Program-made: the position numbers and the translations under genes | Part shown: in pieces, positions 25,233-32,962 of the stretch | Numbering within the stretch: position 1 is the stretch's first letter | Layout of the letters: each line of letters opens with the position of its first letter | Assembly (NCBI GenBank): GCA_030523645.1 | Contig: JAUNIB010000012.1 | Location: forward strand, 1-57,861 | Direction: 5' to 3' | DNA: 57,861 bases | Origin: Selenomonadaceae bacterium | GTDB taxonomy: Bacteria; Bacillota; Negativicutes; Selenomonadales; Selenomonadaceae | Notes under the pieces: generated by a model | Told to the model about the DNA's origin: nothing | Databases searched by the model: none | The model's input: the letters and a program-made list of their open reading frames with translations, nothing else

Positions 25233-26018
25233 ATGTTGAAGAAACTTATTGCCGGCTCTTTGCTGGCCTGCTCCCTTGGCCTTTTCTCCGCTCCGATGGA
25301 TGCCGAGGCAGGGAAGATTCAGGATATTCAGGCAGCCGGTGTGCTGAAGGTCGGCTCTACCGGTGACTATGCACCCATGAGCATGAAGGACGCGGCTACC
25401 GGTGAGTATGTAGGCTTCGATGTGGATGTAGCCAAGGAAATCGCCGCTATGCTGGGAGTAAAGGTGGAGTTCGTTCCTACCACCTGGAAGACTCTGCTGG
25501 CCGATACCGAGGACAAGAAGTTTGATATGGCCATCTGCGGCATCACCCGCCGGGCCAACCGTACCTTCACCACCTCTCTGTCCAACGGCTATCTGGAGAG
25601 CTGGAAGACTATTCTCTGCCGCAAGGCCGATGCCAAGAAGTTCAAGACTGAGGCTGACATCGACAAGGCCGGTGTCAAGGTAATGTGCAACGAGGGCGGT
25701 ACCAATCACGCCTATGCTAAGACCCTGAAGAATGCCACCGTCATCGTCAACAAGACCAATGCGGATATCCCGGGCCGTATCGCCAAGGGCGAGGCTGATG
25801 TAATGATTACCGAGGTGCCGGAAGCTGCCAAGTACTGCAAGATGATGCCGGAGCTGGCTGCCCCGCTGATGAATGTTCCCTTTGCCGATACGAAATTCAA
25901 CTTCGGTATCATGATGCCGCAGGGAGATCAGGACTTCCTGAACTTCATCAACTTCGCTATCGACGACATGAATGTAAAGGGCAAGATGGCTGCTATCAAG
26001 GCCAAGCATCTGCAGTAA
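25233..26018 (+). CDS. Periplasmic SBP_bac_3-family protein, PheC (cyclohexadienyl dehydratase)-like
   Basis: 261 aa with a cleavable signal peptide (ending MDAEAG). The family-3 binding fold starts LKVGSTGDYAPMSM and runs through GEYVGFDVDVAKEIAAMLG, VPTTWKTLLAD, GITRRANR and GYLESWKT to NEGGTNHAYAKT, GEADVMITEVPEA and FGIMMPQGDQDFLNF. This order and the GDYAP, GYLESWKT and NEGGTN segments resemble PheC, which makes phenylpyruvate from prephenate in the periplasm. The Glu in TEVPEA falls about where PheC has its catalytic acid. No ABC permease or ATPase is next to it. It could still be an orphan amino-acid receptor. ATG25233 follows GGAGG. Confidence 0.7.
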   Translation: MLKKLIAGSLLACSLGLFSAPMDAEAGKIQDIQAAGVLKVGSTGDYAPMSMKDAATGEYVGFDVDVAKEIAAMLGVKVEFVPTTWKTLLADTEDKKFDMAICGITRRANRTFTTSLSNGYLESWKTILCRKADAKKFKTEADIDKAGVKVMCNEGGTNHAYAKTLKNATVIVNKTNADIPGRIAKGEADVMITEVPEAAKYCKMMPELAAPLMNVPFADTKFNFGIMMPQGDQDFLNFINFAIDDMNVKGKMAAIKAKHLQ

Positions 26019-26042
26019 TACAAAGTAATAGCTGAAAATAAA

Positions 26043-26090
26043 AATCTCCCCGGAGTGAGGCTGACATTCAGGCTCAATTCCGGGGAGATT
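26043..26090. terminator. Bidirectional terminator between the PheC-like gene and the CMD gene
   Basis: AATCTCCCCGGA and TCCGGGGAGATT form a 12-bp outer stem with an inner GAGGCTGA/AGGCTC part. On the minus strand TTTTTATTTT follows, serving the convergent redox operon. The plus side has only two T. Confidence 0.8.
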
Positions 26091-26102
26091 GTACTTGGGG
26101 AC

Positions 26103-26531
26103 TTATTTTTGAGCGGAGTCCTCAGCCCATACTTCCTTGGCCAGATTGAAGACAGCCCAGGCTTTGGGCCAGCCGGCGTAGAAGGATACATGGGTGATGA
26201 TGGCGGCGATTTCTTTTTGGGTGACGCCGTGGTTCTTGGCGTTGGTAAGGTGGTATTTCAGAGAGGAGTCGGTGATGCCCATAGACATGAGGGAGACCAC
26301 GGTGATAATGCTGCGGGTTTTCAGGTCGATGTCCTGATTGTTCCAGTTCTCACCGAAAAGAACATCGTCATTGTAGTGGGCAAAGTCCGGGGCAAAGGTG
26401 CCGAGGGCGTTCCGTCCGGCGGTCTGTACTACCTTTTCTGTCTTTTCCATTGCTGCTGCCTCCGCGGTAACTGATAGGGAAGAGAAGATGACTCCGGCAG
26501 CGAGGCCGGCGGCGATAATTTTTTTCAACAT
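26103..26531 (-). CDS. Exported carboxymuconolactone decarboxylase (CMD)-family protein
   Basis: 142 aa with a signal peptide (residues 1-26, ending AEAAA). The CMD helical domain is recognisable: RSIITVVSLMSMG, LKYHLTNAKNHGVTQKEIA and ITHVSFYAGWPKAWAVF. The AhpD CxxC pair is absent, so it is not a peroxiredoxin reductant of that type. Exported CMD proteins next to cupins are seen in anaerobes; their substrate is not known to me. It is the last gene of the minus-strand redox cluster, 14 bp after the cupin gene. Confidence 0.85.
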   Translation of the reverse strand: MLKKIIAAGLAAGVIFSSLSVTAEAAAMEKTEKVVQTAGRNALGTFAPDFAHYNDDVLFGENWNNQDIDLKTRSIITVVSLMSMGITDSSLKYHLTNAKNHGVTQKEIAAIITHVSFYAGWPKAWAVFNLAKEVWAEDSAQK

Positions 26532-26545
26532 ATTTTATGCACCTC

Positions 26546-27091
26546 TTATTTCAAAGACTGGAAGACCTTCTCGTCTACCGGCTTCAGCCATTCGGTAGAA
26601 ATGCCTTCATGATTTTCCATGATGGACAGGTGCTGCATATATGCACCGGGTGCGGCACCGTGCCAGTGCTTTACATGCTCGGGAATGGTTACTACCTTGC
26701 CAGGCTCCAGCTTCTGCGGCTCCTCTCCCCAAATCTGATAGTAGCCGCGGCCGGATTCGGTAACAAGAATCTGGCAGGTGCCGTGGTGCTTATGCCAGAA
26801 GGTATGAGCGCCGTTGACAAAGGTGACATTGGCAACGCCGATGGTATCGGAAGCCATACCGGCAAGGAAGGTGCGGCCGGTGAAGTATTTCTCGTAGTTT
26901 ACATTGGGATTACCGATGGGGAAAACTGTGCCGGGCTCTTTTTCCAAAGCGGCCTGTACTTCAGCGACGGGAGGATAGTCTGCTGCTGCCGGAGCAGGAG
27001 CAGCGCCGGCCTGATCGGCGATTCCCATAGCAGCCATCATAGCGCCCATCATTAAGGCTCTTTTCAGGTGATTGGTAATATTTTTGGACAT
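26546..27091 (-). CDS. Exported cupin-domain protein
   Basis: 181 aa with a signal peptide (about 1-30, ending AGAAPAPA). A single conserved cupin barrel shows the metal-binding pattern HTFWHKHHGTCQILV (His ligands) and a second motif, GKVVTIPEHVKHWHGA. Such small cupins bind Fe, Mn or Zn and can act as isomerases, decarboxylases or oxygenase-like proteins. It lies 33 bp downstream of the flavin reductase gene and 14 bp upstream of the CMD gene, a cupin-CMD pair that suggests a shared pathway step. Confidence 0.87.
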   Translation of the reverse strand: MSKNITNHLKRALMMGAMMAAMGIADQAGAAPAPAAADYPPVAEVQAALEKEPGTVFPIGNPNVNYEKYFTGRTFLAGMASDTIGVANVTFVNGAHTFWHKHHGTCQILVTESGRGYYQIWGEEPQKLEPGKVVTIPEHVKHWHGAAPGAYMQHLSIMENHEGISTEWLKPVDEKVFQSLK

Positions 27092-27124
27092 AATAAAACC
27101 TCCTGTTTCATGTTTACATTCTGA

Positions 27125-27814
27125 TTACAGAGATGCACCGATTTTGTAGGCCTGGGGGCCGAATTTGGAACTTTCGGCCAAAGACCGGGAGCCGCAGCCG
27201 ACGCCAAGTACTGTGCCGACATCCTGCCATTCCATGTAGCTGACAAGGGTATCATAGTGGGCGGCGAGGGCGGTCATAGTCCAGTCGGCGGAGTTGTAGG
27301 CGGTAGCAATGAGCATGGACTTTTTACGGTGAAGCCGCTCGGTGCGTGAGTAGAAGCGGTCGATGACCGTCTTCAGCTGAGCAGACATGGAGTAGTAGTA
27401 GAGGGGAGTAACCAGTACCAGCATATCCGCTTCCAGCATTTTGGGCATGAGTATAGTCTCAATGGCATCCTTGAAGATGCAGGGACCGTCCATGTGGCAT
27501 TTGTCGCAGCCTCGGCAGGGGTGAGTCTCCTCGTTGGCCGCGTCAAAGGTAAAGACCTCGTGGCCGGCGCTCTTTGCTCCGGCGGTGAACTGCTCGGAAA
27601 GATATATTGATGTAGATTCGTCTTTCGGGTGGGGACTGCTGTTGATGACGACGATTTTCATAGGTTTACCTCCGGAAATGCTGCCTTTTACCAGTTTGTC
27701 ATATTTTTCCTTTTCTGCGCTTGCGGTGAGCCCGCAGCCGGCCAGCAGCAGGGAGACGGTACCGGCTCCCGCCAGCTTGATAAATTTTCGTCTGTTCAGA
27801 AGTTTATCCATCAT
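27125..27814 (-). CDS. Exported NADPH-dependent FMN reductase/iron-sulfur flavoprotein-like lipoprotein
   Basis: 229 aa. The N-terminus has a twin-arginine-like motif (NRRKFIKLAGAG) and lipobox (LLAGC). The flavodoxin-like fold follows: KIVVINSSPHPKDESTS binds the FMN phosphate, HPCRGCDKCHMDGPC is a Cys cluster as in iron-sulfur flavoproteins, and VLVTPLYYYSMSAQLKTVIDR is the family signature. A Tat route would allow export with bound cofactor. The ATG overlaps the cytochrome gene stop by 4 bp, so the two are coupled. Confidence 0.87.
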   Translation of the reverse strand: MMDKLLNRRKFIKLAGAGTVSLLLAGCGLTASAEKEKYDKLVKGSISGGKPMKIVVINSSPHPKDESTSIYLSEQFTAGAKSAGHEVFTFDAANEETHPCRGCDKCHMDGPCIFKDAIETILMPKMLEADMLVLVTPLYYYSMSAQLKTVIDRFYSRTERLHRKKSMLIATAYNSADWTMTALAAHYDTLVSYMEWQDVGTVLGVGCGSRSLAESSKFGPQAYKIGASL

Positions 27815-28470
27815 GGTTTATTGTCCCTCCTTTGACTGCAAATACGCTGCAGCAGCCAGCCAATCACCGTATACAGCCCAAAGACAGCCAGCAGTCCGCC
27901 AAGATAGGTAAGGGGGCCGGCCTTCAGAGCAGGGGTGGCGAAGATATGCTTCATCAGCAGTCTGTCTCCGATGCGGTGGAGGACGGAGCTGTATAAACCG
28001 GCGACACATGTAAGGAAAGCGACGGCCAAAGCCGGTCGGCGGGCCGCCGGGGAAGAAAGGCGGCGATGAATCCATGACTGCAGATGAAGTCCCACATGAA
28101 GCCCGGTCATCAGCCAAAGAGCAAAGCAGGATGATGTGTGAAGCTGATGAATGGCGGCACTGGTACGCCAGCCCAGGGGAATAATATCCTTAAAGATATA
28201 GTTGGAAATCATAATCCCGGAGATAATCACAGCCGCCATCAATACGAGCAGAAGCAGATTGAGCAGACTGGTCAGCTTTCCCAGCGGGCTTTTGACGGTG
28301 TTCCCCCGCAGCAGCCCACGCCACCAGCCTCCGTAACGCCATAGGTGGTAAAGAAACGGCATCATCACCGCAGTGCCAAGCACTTCATGAAGAGGGCGGG
28401 GCAGGAAATGAAATATCATGCAGAGGAAAAGCAGCAGGAAAAAGCTGTGATTGCCAAGAAGATGCTTCAT
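27811..28470 (-). CDS. DUF4405/cytochrome b561-like membrane protein
   Basis: 219 aa with about six hydrophobic helices. Histidines placed in helices (FHFLPRPLHEVLG, HQLHTSSCFALW, GLHVGLHLQSWIH) are suited to bind b hemes. DUF4405 proteins are often found with flavoproteins on the outer side of the membrane. It probably carries electrons across the membrane to the exported flavin protein encoded next (4-bp overlap). The heme content is inferred from sequence. Confidence 0.8.
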   Translation of the reverse strand: MKHLLGNHSFFLLLFLCMIFHFLPRPLHEVLGTAVMMPFLYHLWRYGGWWRGLLRGNTVKSPLGKLTSLLNLLLLVLMAAVIISGIMISNYIFKDIIPLGWRTSAAIHQLHTSSCFALWLMTGLHVGLHLQSWIHRRLSSPAARRPALAVAFLTCVAGLYSSVLHRIGDRLLMKHIFATPALKAGPLTYLGGLLAVFGLYTVIGWLLQRICSQRRDNKP

Positions 28471-28496
28471 GGTGACTTTTCCCTTTCAGTAATAGA

Positions 28497-29111
28497 TTAG
28501 AGACTGTCGGCCCATGCTTTCAGCTGAGAGGAAGAAGCACTGGGGGAGAACTCCCGGCCCTTCAGCCAGTTTCCTTTGCCCTTTGCTGCGGCAGCCAGTG
28601 CTTCACCGCTGGCGCCCATTCCGCTGCCGCCGGAGGTACAGAAGGGAATGACCTTTTTGCCGGACAGGTCGGCAGACTCTACGAAGGTGTACATGAGGCG
28701 GGGGGCCAGACTCCACCAGATGGGGTAGCCGATGTAGATTGTGTCGTACTGCTTCAGGTCACCGATACTGCCGGCCAGCTGGGGGCGGGCTGACTCGTCA
28801 CGCTGCTCCACGGTGGCTCTGGTGCCGGGGGTGTTGTAGTCCAGGTCATGAGCGGTGTAGGGCTGAGCAGGCTTCAGCTCCAGAAGGTCAGCCTGAACGG
28901 CGGCGGCCAGAGTACCGGCCAGCTTGGCGGTGTTGCCGGAGGCACTGTAATATACCACCAGTGCTTTGCCGTTTGTTTTTGTTTCCGCAGGAGCTGCCGC
29001 CGAAGCTGTTTTAGTGGTTGATTTCATGTTTTCGCTTCCTTTCTCCTGTCCGCAGGCGGCACAGGTAAGAGCAAGTAATAATGTCATCAGAATTAAAGAT
29101 AGTTTTTTCAT
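28497..29111 (-). CDS. Exported flavodoxin lipoprotein
   Basis: 204 aa. It has a lipoprotein signal with lipobox LTCAAC and a Thr/Ala/Lys-rich linker to about residue 48. A flavodoxin domain follows, with the FMN phosphate loop YYSASGNTAKLA, then IYIGYPIWWSLAPRLMYTF and IPFCTSGGSGMG. Flavodoxins are normally cytoplasmic, so an outward-facing one is unusual. It is the first gene of the redox operon and is divergent from LysR. SD AGGGAGGAAGAAAC precedes the ATG. Confidence 0.88.
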   Translation of the reverse strand: MKKLSLILMTLLLALTCAACGQEKGSENMKSTTKTASAAAPAETKTNGKALVVYYSASGNTAKLAGTLAAAVQADLLELKPAQPYTAHDLDYNTPGTRATVEQRDESARPQLAGSIGDLKQYDTIYIGYPIWWSLAPRLMYTFVESADLSGKKVIPFCTSGGSGMGASGEALAAAAKGKGNWLKGREFSPSASSSQLKAWADSL

Positions 29112-29133
29112 GTTTCTTCCTCCCTTTTCCGCT

Positions 29134-29170
29134 ATTATATGCCCAAATTTCAGATATAGCTAATACCTAT
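29134..29170 (-). promoter_or_regulatory. Promoter of the redox operon with LysR-type box
   Basis: On the minus strand TATAAT lies at 29134-29139 with no consensus -35. At 29156-29170 the palindrome ATAG-N7-CTAT (a T-N11-A LysR motif) overlaps the -35 position. A weak -35 plus a LysR box suggests activation by the divergently encoded regulator. Confidence 0.55.
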
Positions 29171-29232
29171 TTTTAATAAAGCTGCATGCCTATAGAGCAT
29201 GTGGTGCGCTGTGAAAACAGGGAGGATTTTCT

Positions 29233-30150
29233 ATGGATATTCGTCTGTTAAAATACTATGTAGCTATTGCTCAGGCAGGCAGTATTACCCGGGCTGCGGA
29301 TTTGCTGCACATCACACAGCCTACTCTGAGTCGTCAGATGAAGGTCTTGGAAGATACATTGGGAACGACTTTGCTGAACAGGGACCACAAGCAGCTCAGT
29401 CTGACGGAGGAGGGGATGCTGTTTCTCCAGCGGGCCAAAGAAATAATAGCGCTTGAGGAAAGAACAATCAGAGAGCTGAAGGAACAGAAAGGGCAGCTGG
29501 CCGGTACTTTGAGCATCGGCTGCGTAGAGTCTTATGCTTCTGCTTTGCTGGCCGAACTGCTGGGAGAATTTCGCCGAAAAAATCCTGCCGTGCGTTTTGA
29601 GATATACAGTGCAGACAGCAGCGATATAAAGGAGAAGCTGGACAGCGGCAGACTGGATATAGGCCTGCTGCTGGAGCCGGTGGAGGTGGCAAAATACGAT
29701 TTCTTCCATCTGCCGTCTAAAGAGACCTGGGGCGTTGTCCTGCCGAAGGAGCATCCGCTGGCGGCAAAGGAGTCCGTTACTACTGAGGACATTCAGGATT
29801 TGCCGCTGACTGTGCCGCGCCGGACTATCGTGATGGATGAAATCTCAAGCTGGCTTGGTATACCGGTAGACCGGCTGAATGTTGTGTCGTCTCACAATCT
29901 CCTGTCAAATGCCTTACTGATGGCCAAAGAGGGCCTCTCCTGCATTATCTGTGTAGAAGGCGCCTTCACTATGCGCCCTGATGAACTAATGGTATTCAGG
30001 CCCTTTTATCCCCTGCGGCAGTCAGGTCATGTGCTGGCTCGCCGCAAGAATCACATCCTTTCCCGGACGGCCATGAGTTTCCTGTCCTTCGTGCAGGAAT
30101 ATCTGGCGGCAAAGGCAGATAATGATGCGGACCGGGGCAGGGTAGAGTAA
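29233..30150 (+). CDS. LysR-type transcriptional regulator (redox cluster)
   Basis: 305 aa. The N-terminal winged HTH (MDIRLLKYYVAIAQAGSI, AADLLHITQPTLSRQMKVLE) is followed by a long linker helix and a type-2 periplasmic-binding-like effector domain (LAGTLSIGCVESYASALLAEL to about residue 295). It is divergent from the flavodoxin-cytochrome operon, with 121 bp between the starts, the classical layout for LysR control of the neighbour. The effector is unknown. SD GGGAGGATT precedes the ATG. Confidence 0.93.
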   Translation: MDIRLLKYYVAIAQAGSITRAADLLHITQPTLSRQMKVLEDTLGTTLLNRDHKQLSLTEEGMLFLQRAKEIIALEERTIRELKEQKGQLAGTLSIGCVESYASALLAELLGEFRRKNPAVRFEIYSADSSDIKEKLDSGRLDIGLLLEPVEVAKYDFFHLPSKETWGVVLPKEHPLAAKESVTTEDIQDLPLTVPRRTIVMDEISSWLGIPVDRLNVVSSHNLLSNALLMAKEGLSCIICVEGAFTMRPDELMVFRPFYPLRQSGHVLARRKNHILSRTAMSFLSFVQEYLAAKADNDADRGRVE

Positions 30151-30273
30151 ATGAATATAATGGTTTGTGCATAATTTGCTACGAAAATACTCATTTTACT
30201 TTTATTATAATCCGTGGTATGCTTTGTCCAAGATAGAGAGGGGAAGCCCCCCGGACAAAGGAGATAAGTTATT

Positions 30274-31527
30274 ATGGCGCTGTTTTCTTTAGGACTGTTA
30301 TTCTTAGCGGTCGTTCTGGGTTTTTGGCGGAAGATGAATGCCGGTCTGATTTGCATAGCTTTTTCCCTGATTCTTGGCCGCGTGGCCGGGATACCGGACA
30401 AGGACATTATCGCCGGTTTTAACTACAGCCTGTTTCTCACCCTGCTGGGCGTTACTTACCTTTTCAGTCTGGCGCAGAACAACGGCTGCCTTCGCCTCAT
30501 AGCACTGAAGGTAGTAGCGCTGGCCGGTAGCCGGACATATCTGGTGCCGGTTTTTGTCTTTGTCTTTTCTACGATTTTGTCGGCCATCGGTCCGGGCTGT
30601 ATTCCCACTATGGCTATCATGATGGTATTCTCCATGAGTCTGGCGGCGGAGCTGAATATCCATCCCGCCATGCTCAGTGCGCTGGTGGTGCTGAGTGCCT
30701 CCGGCGGCGGTGTATCGCCTATCGCCCCTACCGGCATTATCGGTATCAATCTCTGTGCGGAGGCTGGTATCACGCAGGATGTGGGGATGCCCTTCCTGAT
30801 TAACGGTGTGGCTTCCACCGCCCTGTACGGTCTGGTGCTGTACTTCTTCTTCGGCGGTCATAAAATCCCCTCTGTAGACAGCGAGACGCTGAACAATACG
30901 GAAGATTTCAATAAGAAGCAGATTATTACTTTGGTGGGCATTGGGGCTATGGTAGTAATGGTCATGCTGCTGCATATAAATGTCGGTTTGGCCAGCTTCC
31001 TTGTAGCGGCAGTGCTTTCCGCTCTGAATGTGGCGGATGAGTCCTCGGCGCTGAAGAGCGTGCCGTGGGGTACGCTGGTACTGGTAGGCGGTGTCAGTGT
31101 ACTCATCAAGCAGGTGGTGTATCTCGGCGGTATCAAGATGCTGTCCGAGGCGATGGCTACCGTAATGACTCCGGCTACGGCTCCCTCTATCGTGGGACTC
31201 AGCGCCGGTATGCTTTCGTGGGTCAGCTCTACTTCCGGCGTTGTTATGCCTACCTTTATCCCGACTGTTCCCGGACTGCTGCAGGAGATGAACGGGCAGG
31301 GAAATCCGGTGGAGCTGGTAACCGGTCTCTCTATGATTGCTCATACTGCAGGTATCAGTCCCATGTCCACAGGCGGCGGTCTGGCGCTGGCAGCCTATAC
31401 CGCTGTGGCAAAGTCCACACCGGAGGAGCAGCAGAAGCTGTTTTTGGCTATGTTCGGCGTTTCGGCCTGCGGTCTTCTGTTCCTCAGTGCAATGGCCTAT
31501 TTTGGTCTGTTCCGCTGGTTTATCTGA
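30274..31527 (+). CDS. MatC/ion-transporter-family dicarboxylate carrier-like protein
   Basis: 417 aa with about 11-12 hydrophobic helices and two re-entrant small-residue segments typical of ion-transporter superfamily carriers (SASGGGVSPIAPTGIIGINL and AHTAGISPMSTGGG). The N-terminal half resembles MatC_N (malonate/dicarboxylate carrier). It probably imports a C3-C4 carboxylate or sulfonate in symport with a cation. A -10 (TATAAT, 30206-30211) precedes it and SD AAAGGAGATAA precedes the ATG. It is followed closely by a LysR gene and a UxaA/SuyAB-type lyase, the likely catabolic partner. Confidence 0.78.
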   Translation: MALFSLGLLFLAVVLGFWRKMNAGLICIAFSLILGRVAGIPDKDIIAGFNYSLFLTLLGVTYLFSLAQNNGCLRLIALKVVALAGSRTYLVPVFVFVFSTILSAIGPGCIPTMAIMMVFSMSLAAELNIHPAMLSALVVLSASGGGVSPIAPTGIIGINLCAEAGITQDVGMPFLINGVASTALYGLVLYFFFGGHKIPSVDSETLNNTEDFNKKQIITLVGIGAMVVMVMLLHINVGLASFLVAAVLSALNVADESSALKSVPWGTLVLVGGVSVLIKQVVYLGGIKMLSEAMATVMTPATAPSIVGLSAGMLSWVSSTSGVVMPTFIPTVPGLLQEMNGQGNPVELVTGLSMIAHTAGISPMSTGGGLALAAYTAVAKSTPEEQQKLFLAMFGVSACGLLFLSAMAYFGLFRWFI

Positions 31528-31548
31528 TCGGCAGAGGGGAAGGGTGCC

Positions 31549-32430
31549 ATGACAGAGGCAGAGATTAAGGCCTTTTTGACGGTGGTAAATGCCGGAAATG
31601 TCACGGAGGCAGCCAGGGAGCTGTACCTGACACAGCCGGCGCTGAGCCGGCGGCTTCATGCTTTGGAGCAGTCTTTGGGCTACAGCCTGCTGACAAGAGG
31701 CAAGGGACTGCGCAATGTGGAACTGACGCCCGAGGGCAAGTCGTTCATTCCGCTGGCGGAGAAGTGGCTGCGGCTCTTTGCGGAGAGCAAGGAGCTGCCG
31801 AGGCAGATGGAGCAGGTGCATAATTTTAACCTCGGTCTTACCGAGAGTATCTGTATCGGGCTTCTGCCGGATATTCTGAAGCAGTTTATTCGGGAAAATC
31901 CGCTCTGTCATCTGAATATACATCAGTATCATTCCGAAGACTGCTATCGTCAGATGGAAAGCGGGGCTTTGAATTTTGCCTTTGTGGGCAAGGAGATGTT
32001 CTCCCGGCAGCTGAAGGCGGAGCCTGTCTACCGCTCGCCCTTCAGACTGGTGTCCAGTGTGCCGCTGCCGGAGGATGTGCGTCATCCTTCCTGTCTTCCT
32101 TGCGACAAGGAGCTTTTCGTGCCGTGGAATACCGAGTTCCAGCTGTGGCATGATTACTGGTTCGGTACGGCGCTGCGGCCCCGGGTATGGCTGAATATTA
32201 TGCCTCCGCTGTCCGGTCTGCTGCAGGAGGAGGGTGCCTGGTCGGTGGTGCCGGAATACATTGCCCGGTATCTTTGTCAGAGTCACAGTTTTTATGTATA
32301 TGATTTGCAGGAGGCGCCGAATCCTATTACGCTTTTTGCTCTCTATCACAAGGAGAAAATTCATCGCTACGGCGAGATAATCCTGGCTCTCTGGAAGCGG
32401 AATGCAACTGGTTTGCAGGATGTGAAATAA
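31549..32430 (+). CDS. LysR-type transcriptional regulator (carrier/lyase cluster)
   Basis: 293 aa. The N-terminal HTH contains FLTVVNAGNVTEAARELY and TQPALSRRLHALEQSLG; the effector domain begins at about residue 90. The start lies 21 bp after the carrier stop, so the regulator is probably cotranscribed with the carrier, and a terminator follows it. It may control the carrier and the lyase genes downstream. The effector is unknown. Confidence 0.92.
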   Translation: MTEAEIKAFLTVVNAGNVTEAARELYLTQPALSRRLHALEQSLGYSLLTRGKGLRNVELTPEGKSFIPLAEKWLRLFAESKELPRQMEQVHNFNLGLTESICIGLLPDILKQFIRENPLCHLNIHQYHSEDCYRQMESGALNFAFVGKEMFSRQLKAEPVYRSPFRLVSSVPLPEDVRHPSCLPCDKELFVPWNTEFQLWHDYWFGTALRPRVWLNIMPPLSGLLQEEGAWSVVPEYIARYLCQSHSFYVYDLQEAPNPITLFALYHKEKIHRYGEIILALWKRNATGLQDVK

Positions 32431-32450
32431 AATAGAATAATGTAACAAAT

Positions 32451-32493
32451 AGATGGGATGTTAGTAAAATTACTATAACAATCCATCTTTTTT
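32451..32493 (+). terminator. Terminator after the LysR gene
   Basis: AGATGGGATGTTAGTA pairs imperfectly with TACTATAACAATCCATCT, followed by six T, 21 bp after the LysR stop codon. Confidence 0.75.
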
Positions 32494-32648
32494 CTTTTGA
32501 GAAATTCTTTATTTTGCAGAGAAATAGCTAGTTGTCGGTAAGTTATTGTGATATACTCTTGCACAGAATGATTTTTCTGTATTTGCTTTTTATGAGCGGA
32601 GGCAGCCACCGCAGCTGCCCCGGATATTTATACCAAGGAGGAGTCTGC

Positions 32649-32951
32649 ATGGAAATCAAGGCGTTGCTGATGGGGCTGTCCGACAATGTGGTTACCTGTA
32701 TCACGGACGTGAAGGCAGGGGAGACCGTCGCCTACCGCAAGGGCGATGAGGTGCTGAGTGTGGAGGCGGCGGAAGATATTCCTTACTGCCACAAAATCGC
32801 ATTGACCGACATAGATGAAGGTGCCGATGTCATCAAGTACGATGAGAGCATCGGCAGGACGGACCGCGCCGTCAAGCAGGGCTGCCTTGTAGACCACACC
32901 AATCTGTTTAGCGTGCCTAGAGACTATGATTCTGAAATGGTAGAGGTATAG
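32649..32951 (+). CDS. UxaA-family small subunit (SAF domain; altronate/sulfolactate lyase type)
   Basis: 100 aa made almost wholly of a SAF/AFP-like domain (DNVVTCITDVKAGETVAYRKGD, IPYCHKIALTDIDEGADVIKYDESIG). This is the N-terminal module of altronate and galactarate dehydratases, here a separate polypeptide as in SuyA of (2R)-sulfolactate sulfo-lyase. ATG32649 follows AAGGAGGAGTCTGC. The partner large subunit starts 11 bp after the stop. Confidence 0.85.
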   Translation: MEIKALLMGLSDNVVTCITDVKAGETVAYRKGDEVLSVEAAEDIPYCHKIALTDIDEGADVIKYDESIGRTDRAVKQGCLVDHTNLFSVPRDYDSEMVEV

Positions 32952-32962
32952 GAGGAATAATC

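Noticed and set aside
30304..32448. A 714-codon minus-strand frame over the carrier and LysR genes
   Set aside because: Both plus-strand genes have full family motifs. The antisense protein is rich in His, Gln and Arg without any domain.
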